Below, one piece after another: positions 35,713 through 44,725 of a stretch of DNA of 64,000 bases. Numbering within the stretch: position 1 is the first letter of the stretch; every line of letters starts with the position of its first letter. The notes beneath the pieces are model-generated. The model saw only the letters and a list, made by a program, of their open reading frames with translations. It made no database searches and was not told where the DNA came from. Both the position numbers and the translations under genes were made by a program. The DNA is from Flavobacterium sp. BFFFF1. Lineage in GTDB: Bacteria; Bacteroidota; Bacteroidia; Flavobacteriales; Flavobacteriaceae. The stretch lies in NCBI RefSeq assembly GCF_002256285.1, contig NZ_NKJE01000012.1:62001-126000 (forward strand). Direction: 5' to 3'.

Positions 35713-36759
35713 TTAATTCAGATCAAAACGGACTCCCAGTGATACATTGTTCTGTTTGATCGGATTGTCCTTAAACAACGGATTCAGGTCGTATTTTACA
35801 TACAAGCTCGTCTCTCCGTATCCGATGTAGGCACTTAATCCATAAATAAAATCATTGGTGTTAAAGCTGCCTTTAGTAACTTCCTTGGTATCATAGCCAT
35901 CGACATCATATTTGATGATTTGTTTTGACTTTACGTTTACACCCGCGTAACCTCCAAGGCCAACCCGGAAACTTTCATGCGTCCTGAAGATGGTTTTACC
36001 GTCTTTTATTTCCGGTTTTGTGAAATCAAACTCCAAATGCACCGGCACGACCAGATTGACATTCCGGAATCTTGAATCTTTCATGTTAACAGGATTAATC
36101 TCCAGATTTGTCTGAGTACCGTTGTCAACAAAGAGTCGGTTGTCTGTTGGGCGCAGGTTGTTGTACATTAATGACAAACCGTATTTGGCATGCAGCAGGT
36201 TGCTGTTTTTTGCAAGGCGGGTATTGTAGGTAAGGCCCCATTCATAAAAATGTGAACCCCAGTATCTATAGTCAGACCCACTTACTTTACCGTCAGTGGC
36301 AAGGTTGTTCACCCCAAATGCAAATACAAATTGTGAGGTGGTCCTAGGCTCCCCTACCCTTGCCGGTTTGCTTTTATCCTTGATTTTAAAGTTATGGAAC
36401 GACACACTGATACTTCGACCGTGCGTTGTATCGCGTTCACTGATTTTCCCATCCACCTGGTCCTGAACGAGCGCTTTTAATTCCGCTTCAGCTGCCGCCA
36501 CACGGGTTTCGATGTTTTTGGCGCGCACTTCCGCGAGTTTCAACTTTTTTTCGTCAGCCTGCGCAGCCGTTAGCTTTCCTTTATCAAGGTCTTCGTTGAC
36601 TTGTTCCACTTCGTCGCGAAGCATCATCTTTTCTTCTTTGGTGATGTTCTCGATTTTTAAAGCGATGCTTTTCGCTTTGTTTTCAAATGTTTCCTGTGCA
36701 TTGATTCTGCTTACAAAAAAGCATAGGAATCCTGTTAAGTAAATGATTAGATTTCTCAT
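35713..36759 (-). CDS. Predicted outer-membrane beta-barrel protein with N-terminal coiled coil
   Basis: A 348-residue exported protein: signal peptide (1-21, ending INAQ), a charged helical/coiled-coil stretch (about 22-105), then alternating hydrophobic strands typical of a porin-like barrel (FVFAFGVNNLA..., YEWGLTYNTRL, YGLSLMYNNL, VHLEFDF) and a final strand VSLGVRFDLN with an aromatic near the end. The family is not recognised. It is the third gene of a unit with a sigma factor and a single-helix membrane protein, so its expression or folding may be monitored by them. Confidence 0.75.
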   Translation of the reverse strand: MRNLIIYLTGFLCFFVSRINAQETFENKAKSIALKIENITKEEKMMLRDEVEQVNEDLDKGKLTAAQADEKKLKLAEVRAKNIETRVAAAEAELKALVQDQVDGKISERDTTHGRSISVSFHNFKIKDKSKPARVGEPRTTSQFVFAFGVNNLATDGKVSGSDYRYWGSHFYEWGLTYNTRLAKNSNLLHAKYGLSLMYNNLRPTDNRLFVDNGTQTNLEINPVNMKDSRFRNVNLVVPVHLEFDFTKPEIKDGKTIFRTHESFRVGLGGYAGVNVKSKQIIKYDVDGYDTKEVTKGSFNTNDFIYGLSAYIGYGETSLYVKYDLNPLFKDNPIKQNNVSLGVRFDLN

Positions 36760-36788
36760 GATTGCTTGTTTTAAAAATTAATTGATGA

Positions 36789-37520
36789 TTATTCTTTGTT
36801 TCGGTTTGTCAATGCCACTTTTACGGATCTGTAGTTTTTGTTCACACTGTTGATCACGCGTTCGCGGAAGGTAAGCGTGATTTCGCCATCGACCTGTGAA
36901 AGCAGGCTGTTTGGATTCACTTGTACCGCAGCAGCATTGGTGGGCATTTGCTTTTTGATTGAAACTGATGCCAATAGTTCGTCAACATTGACCTCAACTC
37001 CTTTTTTGGTTACCGGTGCAGGACTTTGATTGATTACAGGCTCCGGTGCTTTTTGCCTTTCAGCGACTTGGGCGTTGATTGATTTTTCAATAACAGGAAG
37101 CGCTTCGTTTGTTATTGGTTTTTTGATTGATGATGATTGTGATTGTTGATTTTGATGATTGGTTTTGATTGATGATTGATTCTGTTCCGCAACGCTAGTT
37201 TCTGTTTTTACCGGAGTGCTGTTGGTTTCGTTCGTCCCTTTTACATTTATGGTATCCGTCGCCTGATTATCTTCTTTTACTGTTACGGTGTTGTCTCCCC
37301 TACCTACGTCGGTCATTTCGTCGGTTTGGGATAAGAATGCGATCCCAATGAACAAAAAACCCAATATTGATGCGGCAATATACATCCAGCCATAGTTCTT
37401 CTTAGGTTTCTCAGCTACGGTAAGCATCGCGTCCAACCTGTCCCATGCATTTGCCGATGGCTCAATCTCCCTTTGATTCAGTTTATCCCTGAAGTCGTTC
37501 TCTAATTTATGCTGTGCCAT
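36789..37520 (-). CDS. Single-helix membrane protein, probable anti-sigma-like regulator
   Basis: A 243-residue protein. The N-terminal 40 residues (LENDFRDKLNQREIEPSANAWDRLDAML) resemble the cytoplasmic part of anti-sigma-like proteins often found beside flavobacterial ECF sigma factors. One membrane helix follows (YGWMYIAASILGFLFIGIAFL), then a low-complexity Gln/Asn/Thr-rich periplasmic region. The gene overlaps that of the sigma factor by 14 bases. No CHCC zinc anti-sigma motif is present. Role inferred from context. Confidence 0.65.
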   Translation of the reverse strand: MAQHKLENDFRDKLNQREIEPSANAWDRLDAMLTVAEKPKKNYGWMYIAASILGFLFIGIAFLSQTDEMTDVGRGDNTVTVKEDNQATDTINVKGTNETNSTPVKTETSVAEQNQSSIKTNHQNQQSQSSSIKKPITNEALPVIEKSINAQVAERQKAPEPVINQSPAPVTKKGVEVNVDELLASVSIKKQMPTNAAAVQVNPNSLLSQVDGEITLTFRERVINSVNKNYRSVKVALTNRNKE

Positions 37521-38067
37521 TTTGATAATTCTTTAATTTGTTGATCTGTTCCTGCAACATCCTTTTTGCATGTGAATACTGCGATTTCGATGTGCCCTCG
37601 TTAATACCTAATTGCTCTGCGATTTCCTTATGCTTAAATCCTTCTATCGCGTAAAGGTTAAAAATCATCCGGTAACCATCCGGAAGGCTGTCAATCAGGG
37701 ACTGGATGTCTTCGACGCTAAAGTTGCTTTCGATATTATTGAAGCCGTCCTCCTTATAATACACATCTTCAAGGAAACTTATTTTCTTTTGCGCCCGAAG
37801 AAACGAAATACACTCATTCACCATGATTCTCCGAATCCAACCTTCAAAACTTCCCTTGTGTTCAAATCTTCCAAGGTTAGCAAACACTTTCATAAATCCG
37901 GTAATCATCGTGTCCTCTGCCTGGTGCAAGTCCTTAATGTACTGCCGGCAGACACTCAACATCTTTGAAGCGTATTTAGAATAAATCCTCTGCTGTGCAT
38001 GGCGGTTGTTCTCAACGGCCAGCCGGATGATCTCTTCTTCTTCCTGATGTAAATTAATTACTTTCAT
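37507..38067 (-). CDS. ECF-type RNA polymerase sigma factor
   Basis: A 186-residue sigma-70 family protein with region 2 (AQQRIYSKYASKMLSVCRQYIKDLHQAEDTMITGFMKVFANLGRF) and region 4 (SLPDGYRMIFNLYAIEGFKHKEIAEQLGINEGTSKSQYSHAKRML). Region 2 lacks the usual D-A-E-D form, having QAEDTM. It would direct RNA polymerase to a small set of promoters, probably including its own operon with the membrane protein and the barrel protein downstream. Confidence 0.93.
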   Translation of the reverse strand: MKVINLHQEEEEIIRLAVENNRHAQQRIYSKYASKMLSVCRQYIKDLHQAEDTMITGFMKVFANLGRFEHKGSFEGWIRRIMVNECISFLRAQKKISFLEDVYYKEDGFNNIESNFSVEDIQSLIDSLPDGYRMIFNLYAIEGFKHKEIAEQLGINEGTSKSQYSHAKRMLQEQINKLKNYQNGTA

Positions 38068-38228
38068 TCCTGGTTAGGTTTCCTGAAGTCAGACTTCTAT
38101 TGGCATAGACGGAATTGATTTAAAAATGGTTGCATGGAGTGGTAAAAAAAAATTAAGAATTATGAATTAAAAATCATGAACTCCAGTAAAATCAAGCGTT
38201 GGCAACCAAAATAATGTTGGGATATTTT

Positions 38229-39206
38229 TTACTTTTTCCTTTCGATGACGTAATTTACCATGACGATCAATGCTTCCTTATAAGTCGAATCGTCAAACTT
38301 GTCGAGAATCCGGAGCGCCTTTTGCTGGAATTCTTCCATCTTATTCTCGGCATAAGACAGCCCGTGGTGGTCCTTGACAAATGCAATCACTTCCTTCACG
38401 CGCTTTTTGTCCTTGTTGTGGTTTTTTATCGAGTTGATCAGCCAGGATTTTTCCTTTGCCGTGCAATTGTTCAGCACGTGAATCAATGGCAGCGTCATTT
38501 TTTGTTCTTTGATGTCTATACCCGTGGGTTTCCCGATGGCTTCATCGGTATAATCAAATAAATCGTCCTTAATCTGGAAGGCCATCCCAATGAGCTCGCC
38601 GAAATACCGCATGTCCTCCACCGTCGCTGCGTCTTCAATCACCGACTGCGCGCCAAGTGCACAACACGCGGCAATTAAGGTAGCCGTTTTCTGGCGGATG
38701 ATATCATAATACACGTCTTCGGTGATGTCAAGCCGGCGTGCCTTTTCAATCTGGAGCAGCTCCCCTTCGCTCATTTCGCGTACAGCCACCGATATGATGC
38801 GCAGCAAGTCAAAATCACCATTGTCAATGGAAAGCAACAGCCCTTTTGAAAGCAGGTAATCCCCTACCAGGACGGCTATCTTGTTTTTCCAAAGCGCATT
38901 AATAGAGAAGAATCCGCGGCGGCGGTTGCTGTCATCGACCACATCATCGTGGACTAAAGTAGCCGTGTGAATCAATTCTATGACCGAGGCGCCACGATAC
39001 GTACGTTCATTTACTGTGCCGCCTGACACCATCTTCGCAGACAGGAACACGAACATCGGGCGCATCTGCTTGCCTTTTCGGTTGACAATATAGTAAGTAA
39101 TGCGGTTGAGCAGCGCCACTTTAGACGCCATAGCGTCGTGAAACTTTGTTTCGAAAAGTTCCATCTCCCGGAGTATGGGTTCTTTGATCTGCTCTGTGAT
39201 TTTCAT
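38229..39206 (-). CDS. Polyprenyl diphosphate synthase
   Basis: A 325-residue trans-prenyl transferase that elongates isoprenoid diphosphates, most likely to make the side chain of menaquinone. The first aspartate-rich motif is in LVHDDVVDDSNRRRG (DDxxD) and the second in FQIKDDLFDY; GKQMRP is the IPP-binding stretch. Length and motif surroundings match long-chain (octaprenyl-like) synthases; chain length cannot be fixed from sequence alone. A -7 element lies at 39212-39219. Confidence 0.93.
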   Translation of the reverse strand: MKITEQIKEPILREMELFETKFHDAMASKVALLNRITYYIVNRKGKQMRPMFVFLSAKMVSGGTVNERTYRGASVIELIHTATLVHDDVVDDSNRRRGFFSINALWKNKIAVLVGDYLLSKGLLLSIDNGDFDLLRIISVAVREMSEGELLQIEKARRLDITEDVYYDIIRQKTATLIAACCALGAQSVIEDAATVEDMRYFGELIGMAFQIKDDLFDYTDEAIGKPTGIDIKEQKMTLPLIHVLNNCTAKEKSWLINSIKNHNKDKKRVKEVIAFVKDHHGLSYAENKMEEFQQKALRILDKFDDSTYKEALIVMVNYVIERKK

Positions 39207-39211
39207 TGGTT

Positions 39212-39219
39212 CAAAGATA
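39212..39219 (-). promoter_or_regulatory. Promoter -7 element of the polyprenyl synthase gene
   Basis: TATCTTTG on the minus strand fits TAnnTTTG and lies only five bases from the ATG, giving a very short leader or none. Confidence 0.6.
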
Positions 39220-39500
39220 GGAAAAAAGTCGATGAGTAAATTGGGCTCCGAGCACCTGAGTTTTCAGAAATACCAGTCCAATGAGCCAAAAAACCTATAA
39301 GTCAAGTATAATAATACCGTCTATGGTCTTTGCGAGGCCAATCGTTGTGTAGGCGGCAAAGTTTGACTACAACCTCGATATCCCGAACAATTTCGCGGAG
39401 ACGAGACACTGTGGCGCGGACGCAACGGACGGTAGTAAAGAAGAATCGGACGGTAATTTCTGAGGCAAAAAAATAACTCTCCAAACACTGAAGCGGAAAA

Positions 39501-40541
39501 TCAGCTTTTGTTCGCCAATTGCCCACAAGCCGCATCAATATCCTTACCGCGGCTACGGCGTACCTTGGCAACGATGTCATGTGCTTCAAGCGCTCTGATG
39601 TAGGCATTGATGCTCTCATCGGAAGCCTGCTGGAATTCGCCGTCATCGATAGGGTTGTATTCGATCAGGTTGACCTTACACGGTACATATTTGCAGAAAC
39701 GCACCAGCGCATCGATGGAGGCCTTATCGTCGTTGATGTCTTTCCAGACAACATATTCATAGGTTACGCGACTTTTAGTTTTCGCATACCAGTATTCAAG
39801 AGACTCCCGCAGTTCAGACAGCGGAAAGTTAGCACTAAAAGGCATGATCCTCGACCTCGTATCATCGATGGCGGAATGCAGTGACACGGCCAGCTTGAAT
39901 TTGACTTCGTCGTCTGCAAGTTTTTTGATCATTTTCGGCACACCGGAGGTAGACACCGTAATTCTTTTCGGGGACATGCCCAGGCCTTCCGGGGACGTAA
40001 TCATTTCAATAGCTTTCAGCACATTGTTATAATTCATCAGCGGTTCTCCCATGCCCATAAATACAATATTCGACAACGGATGGTTGTAATAGAGCCGACT
40101 CTCTTTGTCGATCGCGACCACCTGGTCGTAGATTTCGTCGGGTGCGAGGTTCCGCATCCTTTTTAACCTTGCCGTCGCGCAGAAATTACAGTCGAGACTA
40201 CACCCTACCTGGCTCGACACGCAAGCCGTCGTTCTGGTTTCAGTAGGGATCAGCACTGATTCTACTACAAGCCCATCATGAAGGCGTACCGCATTTTTTA
40301 CGGTGCCGTCTTCGCTGCGCTGCATCTGATCGACCTTAATGTGGTTAATCACAAAATTACTTTCAAGCATCTCGCGGGTGGCTTTCGACACGTTGCTCAT
40401 GTCCTCAAAACTGTGGGCGCCTTTGCCCCACAACCATTCGTAGACCTGGTTGCCGCGAAAAGCCTTGTCACCATTGGCCACAAAAAAGTCGCGAAGCTGC
40501 TCTTTGCTCAGTGCACGAATGTCTTTCTTCTGCATTTCCAT
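39501..40541 (-). CDS. rlmN: 23S rRNA/tRNA adenine-C2 methyltransferase RlmN
   Basis: About 346 residues. A radical-SAM enzyme methylating C2 of A2503 in 23S rRNA and of A37 in some tRNAs. The cluster-binding motif C-x3-C-x2-C reads CSLDCNFC. VFMGMGEPLMNYNNV and the C-terminal cysteine near DIDAACGQL complete the catalytic set. I start at 40541 (MEMQKKDIRALS); the ATG two codons later is equally possible. Upstream residues back to 40613 are not family-like and lie before the -7 element at 40546. Confidence 0.95.
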   Translation of the reverse strand: MEMQKKDIRALSKEQLRDFFVANGDKAFRGNQVYEWLWGKGAHSFEDMSNVSKATREMLESNFVINHIKVDQMQRSEDGTVKNAVRLHDGLVVESVLIPTETRTTACVSSQVGCSLDCNFCATARLKRMRNLAPDEIYDQVVAIDKESRLYYNHPLSNIVFMGMGEPLMNYNNVLKAIEMITSPEGLGMSPKRITVSTSGVPKMIKKLADDEVKFKLAVSLHSAIDDTRSRIMPFSANFPLSELRESLEYWYAKTKSRVTYEYVVWKDINDDKASIDALVRFCKYVPCKVNLIEYNPIDDGEFQQASDESINAYIRALEAHDIVAKVRRSRGKDIDAACGQLANKS

Positions 40542-40545
40542 GGTG

Positions 40546-40553
40546 CAAAGGTA
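40546..40553 (-). promoter_or_regulatory. Promoter -7 element of rlmN
   Basis: TACCTTTG on the minus strand, four bases from the ATG at 40541. The transcript could be leaderless or start at the second ATG. Confidence 0.6.
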
Positions 40554-40638
40554 CATTTTTAGTTTGGAGTTCGAAAGTTCGGAAGATCGGAAGACAATAC
40601 GACAGTATGACACGAACGTTCGATCGCCAAACTTTTAG

Positions 40639-40646
40639 TATTTTTG
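40639..40646 (+). promoter_or_regulatory. Promoter -7 element of the O-methyltransferase gene
   Basis: TATTTTTG fits TAnnTTTG, 16 bases before the ATG at 40662, and supports that start over the one at 40644. Confidence 0.6.
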
Positions 40647-40661
40647 ACAAAAATACCAACC

Positions 40662-41303
40662 ATGCATTTCCTATCCGACGATTTAGAAGATTATATCGAG
40701 CAACATTCAGAAAAAGAGCCCGAATTGCTGGCCAGACTCAACAAAGAGACCTACCAGAAAATCCTATTGCCAAGGATGCTCAGCGGCCATTTCCAGGGTC
40801 GGGTGTTGGGCATGTTGTCCAAATTGATCCGGCCGACGGCGATTTTGGAAATCGGGACCTATACGGGATATGCCACGCTTTGTTTATGCGAGGGTTTGCA
40901 GGAACATGGTGTCGTGCATACGATTGACATTAAGGAAGAACTCGTGGATTTCCAGCGAAAGTATTTTGATGCTTCCCCCTGGGGCACACATATTGTACAG
41001 CATTTGGGAGAAGCGTTGGGCATTATCCCCGGCATTGACCAAAAATTTGATTTGGTTTTCATCGATGCCGACAAGGAAAACTACCTCAATTATTATGAGA
41101 TGATTTTGCCAAAGATGAATAAAGGCGGCATCATCCTTTCAGATAACGTGTTGTGGAGCGGCAAGGTAGTACAGGAATTGCAACCGAATGACCTCAGCAC
41201 AAAAGTCCTTTTGGAATACAATAAATTACTGCGCGACGATCCGCGTGTGGAGACGGTGCTGCTGCCTATAAGAGATGGTTTGACCGTGAGCCGGGTGCGC
41301 TAG
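40662..41303 (+). CDS. O-methyltransferase, catechol-type family
   Basis: About 213 residues from the ATG at 40662 (MHFLSDDLEDYIEQH). Class I SAM enzyme: motif I LEIGTYTGYATLCL, VVHTIDI, FDLVFIDADKENY (metal-binding aspartates) and GGIILSDNVLWSGKV place it in the O-methyltransferase family 3 (caffeoyl-CoA/catechol type). The substrate is unknown. Its stop codon lies in the first bases of repeat copy B. Confidence 0.92.
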   Translation: MHFLSDDLEDYIEQHSEKEPELLARLNKETYQKILLPRMLSGHFQGRVLGMLSKLIRPTAILEIGTYTGYATLCLCEGLQEHGVVHTIDIKEELVDFQRKYFDASPWGTHIVQHLGEALGIIPGIDQKFDLVFIDADKENYLNYYEMILPKMNKGGIILSDNVLWSGKVVQELQPNDLSTKVLLEYNKLLRDDPRVETVLLPIRDGLTVSRVR

Positions 41304-41392
41304 CCCTGTCCCGAAGCTTCGGGAGAAGCGGCATCCTTTTCCTCCATCTTTTCGGGAGAAAAGATATAGCAGAAAGCAGGACCCATACTCCA
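41300..41392 (-). ncRNA. Structured intergenic repeat, copy B
   Basis: On the minus strand: CCTGCTTTCTGCTATATC, TTTTC hairpin, GAAAAGGATGCCGCTTC, and an extra CCCGAAGCTTCGGG hairpin before AGGGCTAGC. It matches copies A and C in order. It lies between the O-methyltransferase stop codon and the end of the PAP2 gene and may also serve as a terminator. Confidence 0.5.
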
Positions 41393-41427
41393 AAAGTGCA
41401 AAACGGCTCAGCCTCAACACTTCAAAA

Positions 41428-42000
41428 CTAGAAATGTGAGAAGTGCTTCTCCTTTGACCAGAAATACCCTTTGAGAACGAGCGAACTGGTAAGAAATCCG
41501 CAAAGATAGCCGCATAAAATATCAATGGGATAATGCAGGCCGAGGTAAATCCGCGTGTACGCGAACACGATTGGCCAAAGAAAAATCAGCCACATCATGC
41601 GGTAGTAGGGTTTTAAAATGGTGTAAAGAAATACCGCCGCTGCCATGGAATTTGCGGCGTGCCCGGAGAAAAAGCTAAAAGTCTTACTGGTCTTGCTTTT
41701 TACGAAATAGATAAACGTATTCAGATCGGGGTCGCTGCTCGGCCTAAGGCGCTTGAACTCATATTTGAAGAAATTCGTCGTTTGGTCTGTGATAAGAATC
41801 AAAAACGCAACAAACACCATTACCAACAGCGTGTTTTTGACACCCAGCTTTTTAAAGACGAGATAGAAAAGGAAAATAAAAAACGGGGTCCAATTGAGCT
41901 GGTTTGTTAGGAAAAGGAAGAGATAGTCCCATTTTTCAGAACCAAAACCGTTCAGGAATATAAACAGACGGCGGTCAAGCGATAGCAGCTCCTCTAACAT
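41428..42000 (-). CDS. PAP2-family membrane phosphatase
   Basis: A 190-residue protein with about five membrane helices. The three phosphatase motifs are complete: KRLRPSSDP, FFSGHAAN (S-G-H) and RIYLGLHYPIDILCG (R-x5-H-x3-D). Likely substrates are undecaprenyl diphosphate or phosphatidate/lipid phosphates in the outer leaflet; a link to recycling of the cell-wall carrier lipid is possible. It is two bases from the tatA-like gene. Confidence 0.9.
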   Translation of the reverse strand: MLEELLSLDRRLFIFLNGFGSEKWDYLFLFLTNQLNWTPFFIFLFYLVFKKLGVKNTLLVMVFVAFLILITDQTTNFFKYEFKRLRPSSDPDLNTFIYFVKSKTSKTFSFFSGHAANSMAAAVFLYTILKPYYRMMWLIFLWPIVFAYTRIYLGLHYPIDILCGYLCGFLTSSLVLKGYFWSKEKHFSHF

Positions 42001-42002
42001 GG

Positions 42003-42374
42003 TTATGACTGCCTTCTGACCGAGCCGGCTATATCGTCAATACCTTCTTTGGCCTTATTGATTTCAGCGGTAATATCCGAAGTGACATCGTTCATATTGA
42101 TCGGAGATTCCGGCGTGTGGTCTGTCACCATTTTATTGAACCCTTTCTTGACATTGTCAATCTCTTCCGTGATTCCGCCGGTGATTGACTTATGATCAAA
42201 CCCATGGTCTTCGGCGCTTTTCTTGATTTCGCTTTTGATTTCATTCGTGGCATTCTTCAACTGGGCGATGCCTTTTCCCAGTCCGCGCGCGATTTCAGGA
42301 AGCTTATCTGTCCCGAACAACATTAATGCAATAAAGATGATAAAGATCATCTCGCCGCCACCCATTCCAAACAT
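42003..42374 (-). CDS. tatA: Twin-arginine translocase subunit TatA-like
   Basis: A 123-residue protein with the TatA/TatB layout: N-terminal membrane helix (GGEMIFIIFIALMLFG), the hinge D-K-L-P-E, an amphipathic helix (IARGLGKGIAQLKNATNEIKSEI) and a long polar tail. It forms part of the folded-protein export pore. TatA versus TatB cannot be fully separated by sequence in this phylum. No tatC is in the window. The -7 element is at 42401-42408. Confidence 0.88.
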   Translation of the reverse strand: MFGMGGGEMIFIIFIALMLFGTDKLPEIARGLGKGIAQLKNATNEIKSEIKKSAEDHGFDHKSITGGITEEIDNVKKGFNKMVTDHTPESPINMNDVTSDITAEINKAKEGIDDIAGSVRRQS

Positions 42375-42400
42375 AGCTATTTATTTAGACATTTATTTTA

Positions 42401-42408
42401 CAAAAATA
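42401..42408 (-). promoter_or_regulatory. Promoter -7 element of the tatA-PAP2 unit
   Basis: TATTTTTG on the minus strand fits TAnnTTTG, 27 bases upstream of the ATG. Confidence 0.55.
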
Positions 42409-42447
42409 CAAAAGAATGTATGCGCCGCGATACACTTTATGATATGA

Positions 42448-44700
42448 TTAATCAAACTTTGATTTGGTTGTTTCCTTAGGCCAGGAGTTGTTTGTCACAT
42501 CCACATCCGCCGTTTCTTCTTTGGGGTCGACCATAAATTTCTTTACCGGTTTCGCCGTTGCAAACATCCGCGATACCTGTTTGTCATTCATACGCCAGAT
42601 CTGGGCGGGAAAAGTCCGTATCTCGGTGCTGCCGTCTTCAAAGGTCAGTTCAACGATGATCGGCATGACCAATCCACCCGGTTTCTCGAAAGTGACGTGA
42701 TAGAAATACTTTGGATCGGCGAGTTTCGCCTTTTCTTCAGCGTTAAAGTTCGCATCGATAAACGATGCCAATGGCTTCGCATCACTGTAACTGAATGCCT
42801 TGTCCATTTCGGGCTTGTAGTCTTCGCTGTCTTTACTGTATAGAAATACCTGTGGGCCTGCAGGTGCACGGCGTTTTCTGGGACTTGCTTCCGGCTGTGG
42901 TTCTTTGTAATTTTTAGGCTGTTCCGTACTGACAAAATACCTTTTAACGTCCTTGATCCCGATGTCGTTATTGTCTGTCGTAAAGAACCATCCCCGGAAA
43001 AACCAGTCCAGATCGACTGCAGACGCGTCTTCCATCGTACGGAAAAAATCCTCAGGTGTGGGGTGCTTGAATTTCCAGCGATTCGCATAGGTTTTAAACG
43101 CAAAATCAAATAACTCGTGACCCATGATGGTCTCGCGGAGGATATTCAGCCCGACTGCAGGCTTCCCATAGGCGTTATTTCCAAATTGCTTGATGCTTTC
43201 AGAGTTTGTCATAATCGGCACCAGGTTTGACTGGTCGCCACTCATGTAGGGTACGATGGTTTTCGCTGGGCCGCGGCGCGATGGAAAGTTTGGATCGAAC
43301 GTCTGCTCTGCGAGGTATTCCATAAAAGTATTCAGGCCTTCATCCATCCAGGTCCATTGCCTTTCATCAGAGTTGACAATCATCGGAAAGAAATTATGCC
43401 CCACCTCGTGTATGATTACGCCGAGCATGCCGTATTTGACACGATCAGTATAGGAGCCGTCTTCATCCGGGCGTCCAAAATTCCAGCAAATCATTGGGTA
43501 TTCCATTCCCTGGTCCTGTGCATTCACGGAAACCGCCTTTGGATACGGGAAATCAAAGGTGTATTTGGAATAGCTTTTCAAAGTATGCGCAACGGCCCTC
43601 GTAGAATACTGTCCCCAAAGTGGGTTTCCTTCTTTCGGATAAACGGAAACCGCCATGATATTTTTATCCCCGATTTTCACCGCCATGGCATCATAAATGA
43701 GCTTTCGGGAGGTGGCAATCCCAAAGTCGCGGACATTTTCTGCCTTAAACTTCCAGGTTTTCTTATCGGTTGCAAAAGCCGATTCCTTTGCAGTCGCCTC
43801 GGCCTGGGTAACTACGATGACGGGCTTGTCAAAAGACTTTTCGGCTAATGCGTAACGTTTTAGCTGTTCGGGCGTAAACACTTCTGCACGGTTCTGGAGT
43901 ACGCCGGTGGCTTCCATAATGTGATCTGCTGGCACAGTAACATTGACTTCGAAATTCCCGAACGGCAGCGCAAACTCACCACCGCCCCAGAACTGCATAT
44001 TCTGCCAGCCTTCCACATCGTTATACACCGCCATGCGCGGATAAAACTGTGCCAACACATATAAGTTATTGCCGTCTTTCGGGAAGTGTTCATAGCCGGA
44101 ACGCCCGCCATCCACCATGTAATTGTTGATGTTGTACCACCATTTCACTGAAAAGGAAACCTTTTCTCCATGCTTTAATGGTTTGGGCAGGTCCACCCGC
44201 ATCATGGTTTCGTTGATAGTGTACGGCAGCGGTTTTCCCGAAATGTCATTTACGTATTCAATCTTAAAGCCGCCATCAAATTTCTCCTGAAGGTATGTCT
44301 TAGCAAACCCGCTGACACCCATGACCGCATCCGGATTCTGGCTTTCTGCCAGTGGGCTCTTCGAGGTACGCGCATGTTGGTTTTGGTCCAGCTGTACCCA
44401 CAGATAGTCCAGCGACTCTTTGGCGTTGTTGGTGTACGTCACCGTTTCTGTGCCATATAATTTCTGGTTTTTGTCATCGAGCTCTACATTGATTTTGTAG
44501 TCTGCCTGTTGCTGGTAATATTCCGGGCCCGGTGCTCCGGAAGCGGTCCTGTACATGTTAGGGGTGGCCAGCAAATCGTACATCTGGCGAAATTTATTCA
44601 CATCCTCGTGTCCTGATTCCTTCGGCTTTGGGGCGTCCTGACCTACAACCAGTTGGATGGTAAAAAAAAATAGCAGTGACGATAGGGTAATTTTAGTCAT
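42448..44700 (-). CDS. M1-family metallopeptidase, exported
   Basis: A 750-residue exported zinc peptidase. Signal peptide 1-20 (ending VVGQ), N-terminal beta domain (YKINVELDDKNQKLYGTETVTYTN), catalytic domain with H-E-x-x-H (IIHEVGHNFFP) and the third ligand in WMDEGLNTFMEYL, and a C-terminal region with a proline-rich basic linker (ASPRKRRAPAGP). Aminopeptidase activity on peptides in the periplasm or outside is likely. The usual GAMEN motif is replaced by a QGMEYP stretch, as in other Bacteroidota members. A DUF6702 gene lies 25 bases upstream. Confidence 0.92.
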   Translation of the reverse strand: MTKITLSSLLFFFTIQLVVGQDAPKPKESGHEDVNKFRQMYDLLATPNMYRTASGAPGPEYYQQQADYKINVELDDKNQKLYGTETVTYTNNAKESLDYLWVQLDQNQHARTSKSPLAESQNPDAVMGVSGFAKTYLQEKFDGGFKIEYVNDISGKPLPYTINETMMRVDLPKPLKHGEKVSFSVKWWYNINNYMVDGGRSGYEHFPKDGNNLYVLAQFYPRMAVYNDVEGWQNMQFWGGGEFALPFGNFEVNVTVPADHIMEATGVLQNRAEVFTPEQLKRYALAEKSFDKPVIVVTQAEATAKESAFATDKKTWKFKAENVRDFGIATSRKLIYDAMAVKIGDKNIMAVSVYPKEGNPLWGQYSTRAVAHTLKSYSKYTFDFPYPKAVSVNAQDQGMEYPMICWNFGRPDEDGSYTDRVKYGMLGVIIHEVGHNFFPMIVNSDERQWTWMDEGLNTFMEYLAEQTFDPNFPSRRGPAKTIVPYMSGDQSNLVPIMTNSESIKQFGNNAYGKPAVGLNILRETIMGHELFDFAFKTYANRWKFKHPTPEDFFRTMEDASAVDLDWFFRGWFFTTDNNDIGIKDVKRYFVSTEQPKNYKEPQPEASPRKRRAPAGPQVFLYSKDSEDYKPEMDKAFSYSDAKPLASFIDANFNAEEKAKLADPKYFYHVTFEKPGGLVMPIIVELTFEDGSTEIRTFPAQIWRMNDKQVSRMFATAKPVKKFMVDPKEETADVDVTNNSWPKETTKSKFD

Positions 44701-44725
44701 GTCAAATGGGCTTAATAATTGCGCT

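Noticed and set aside
36789..37520. Gln/Asn/Thr-rich region considered as a prion-like or amyloid domain
   Set aside because: The stretch is short and mixed with charged residues; it looks like a flexible periplasmic linker.
39302..39646. A 114-residue minus-strand frame at the end of rlmN
   Set aside because: It overlaps the conserved C-terminus of rlmN in another frame, and its arginine-rich translation has no known features.
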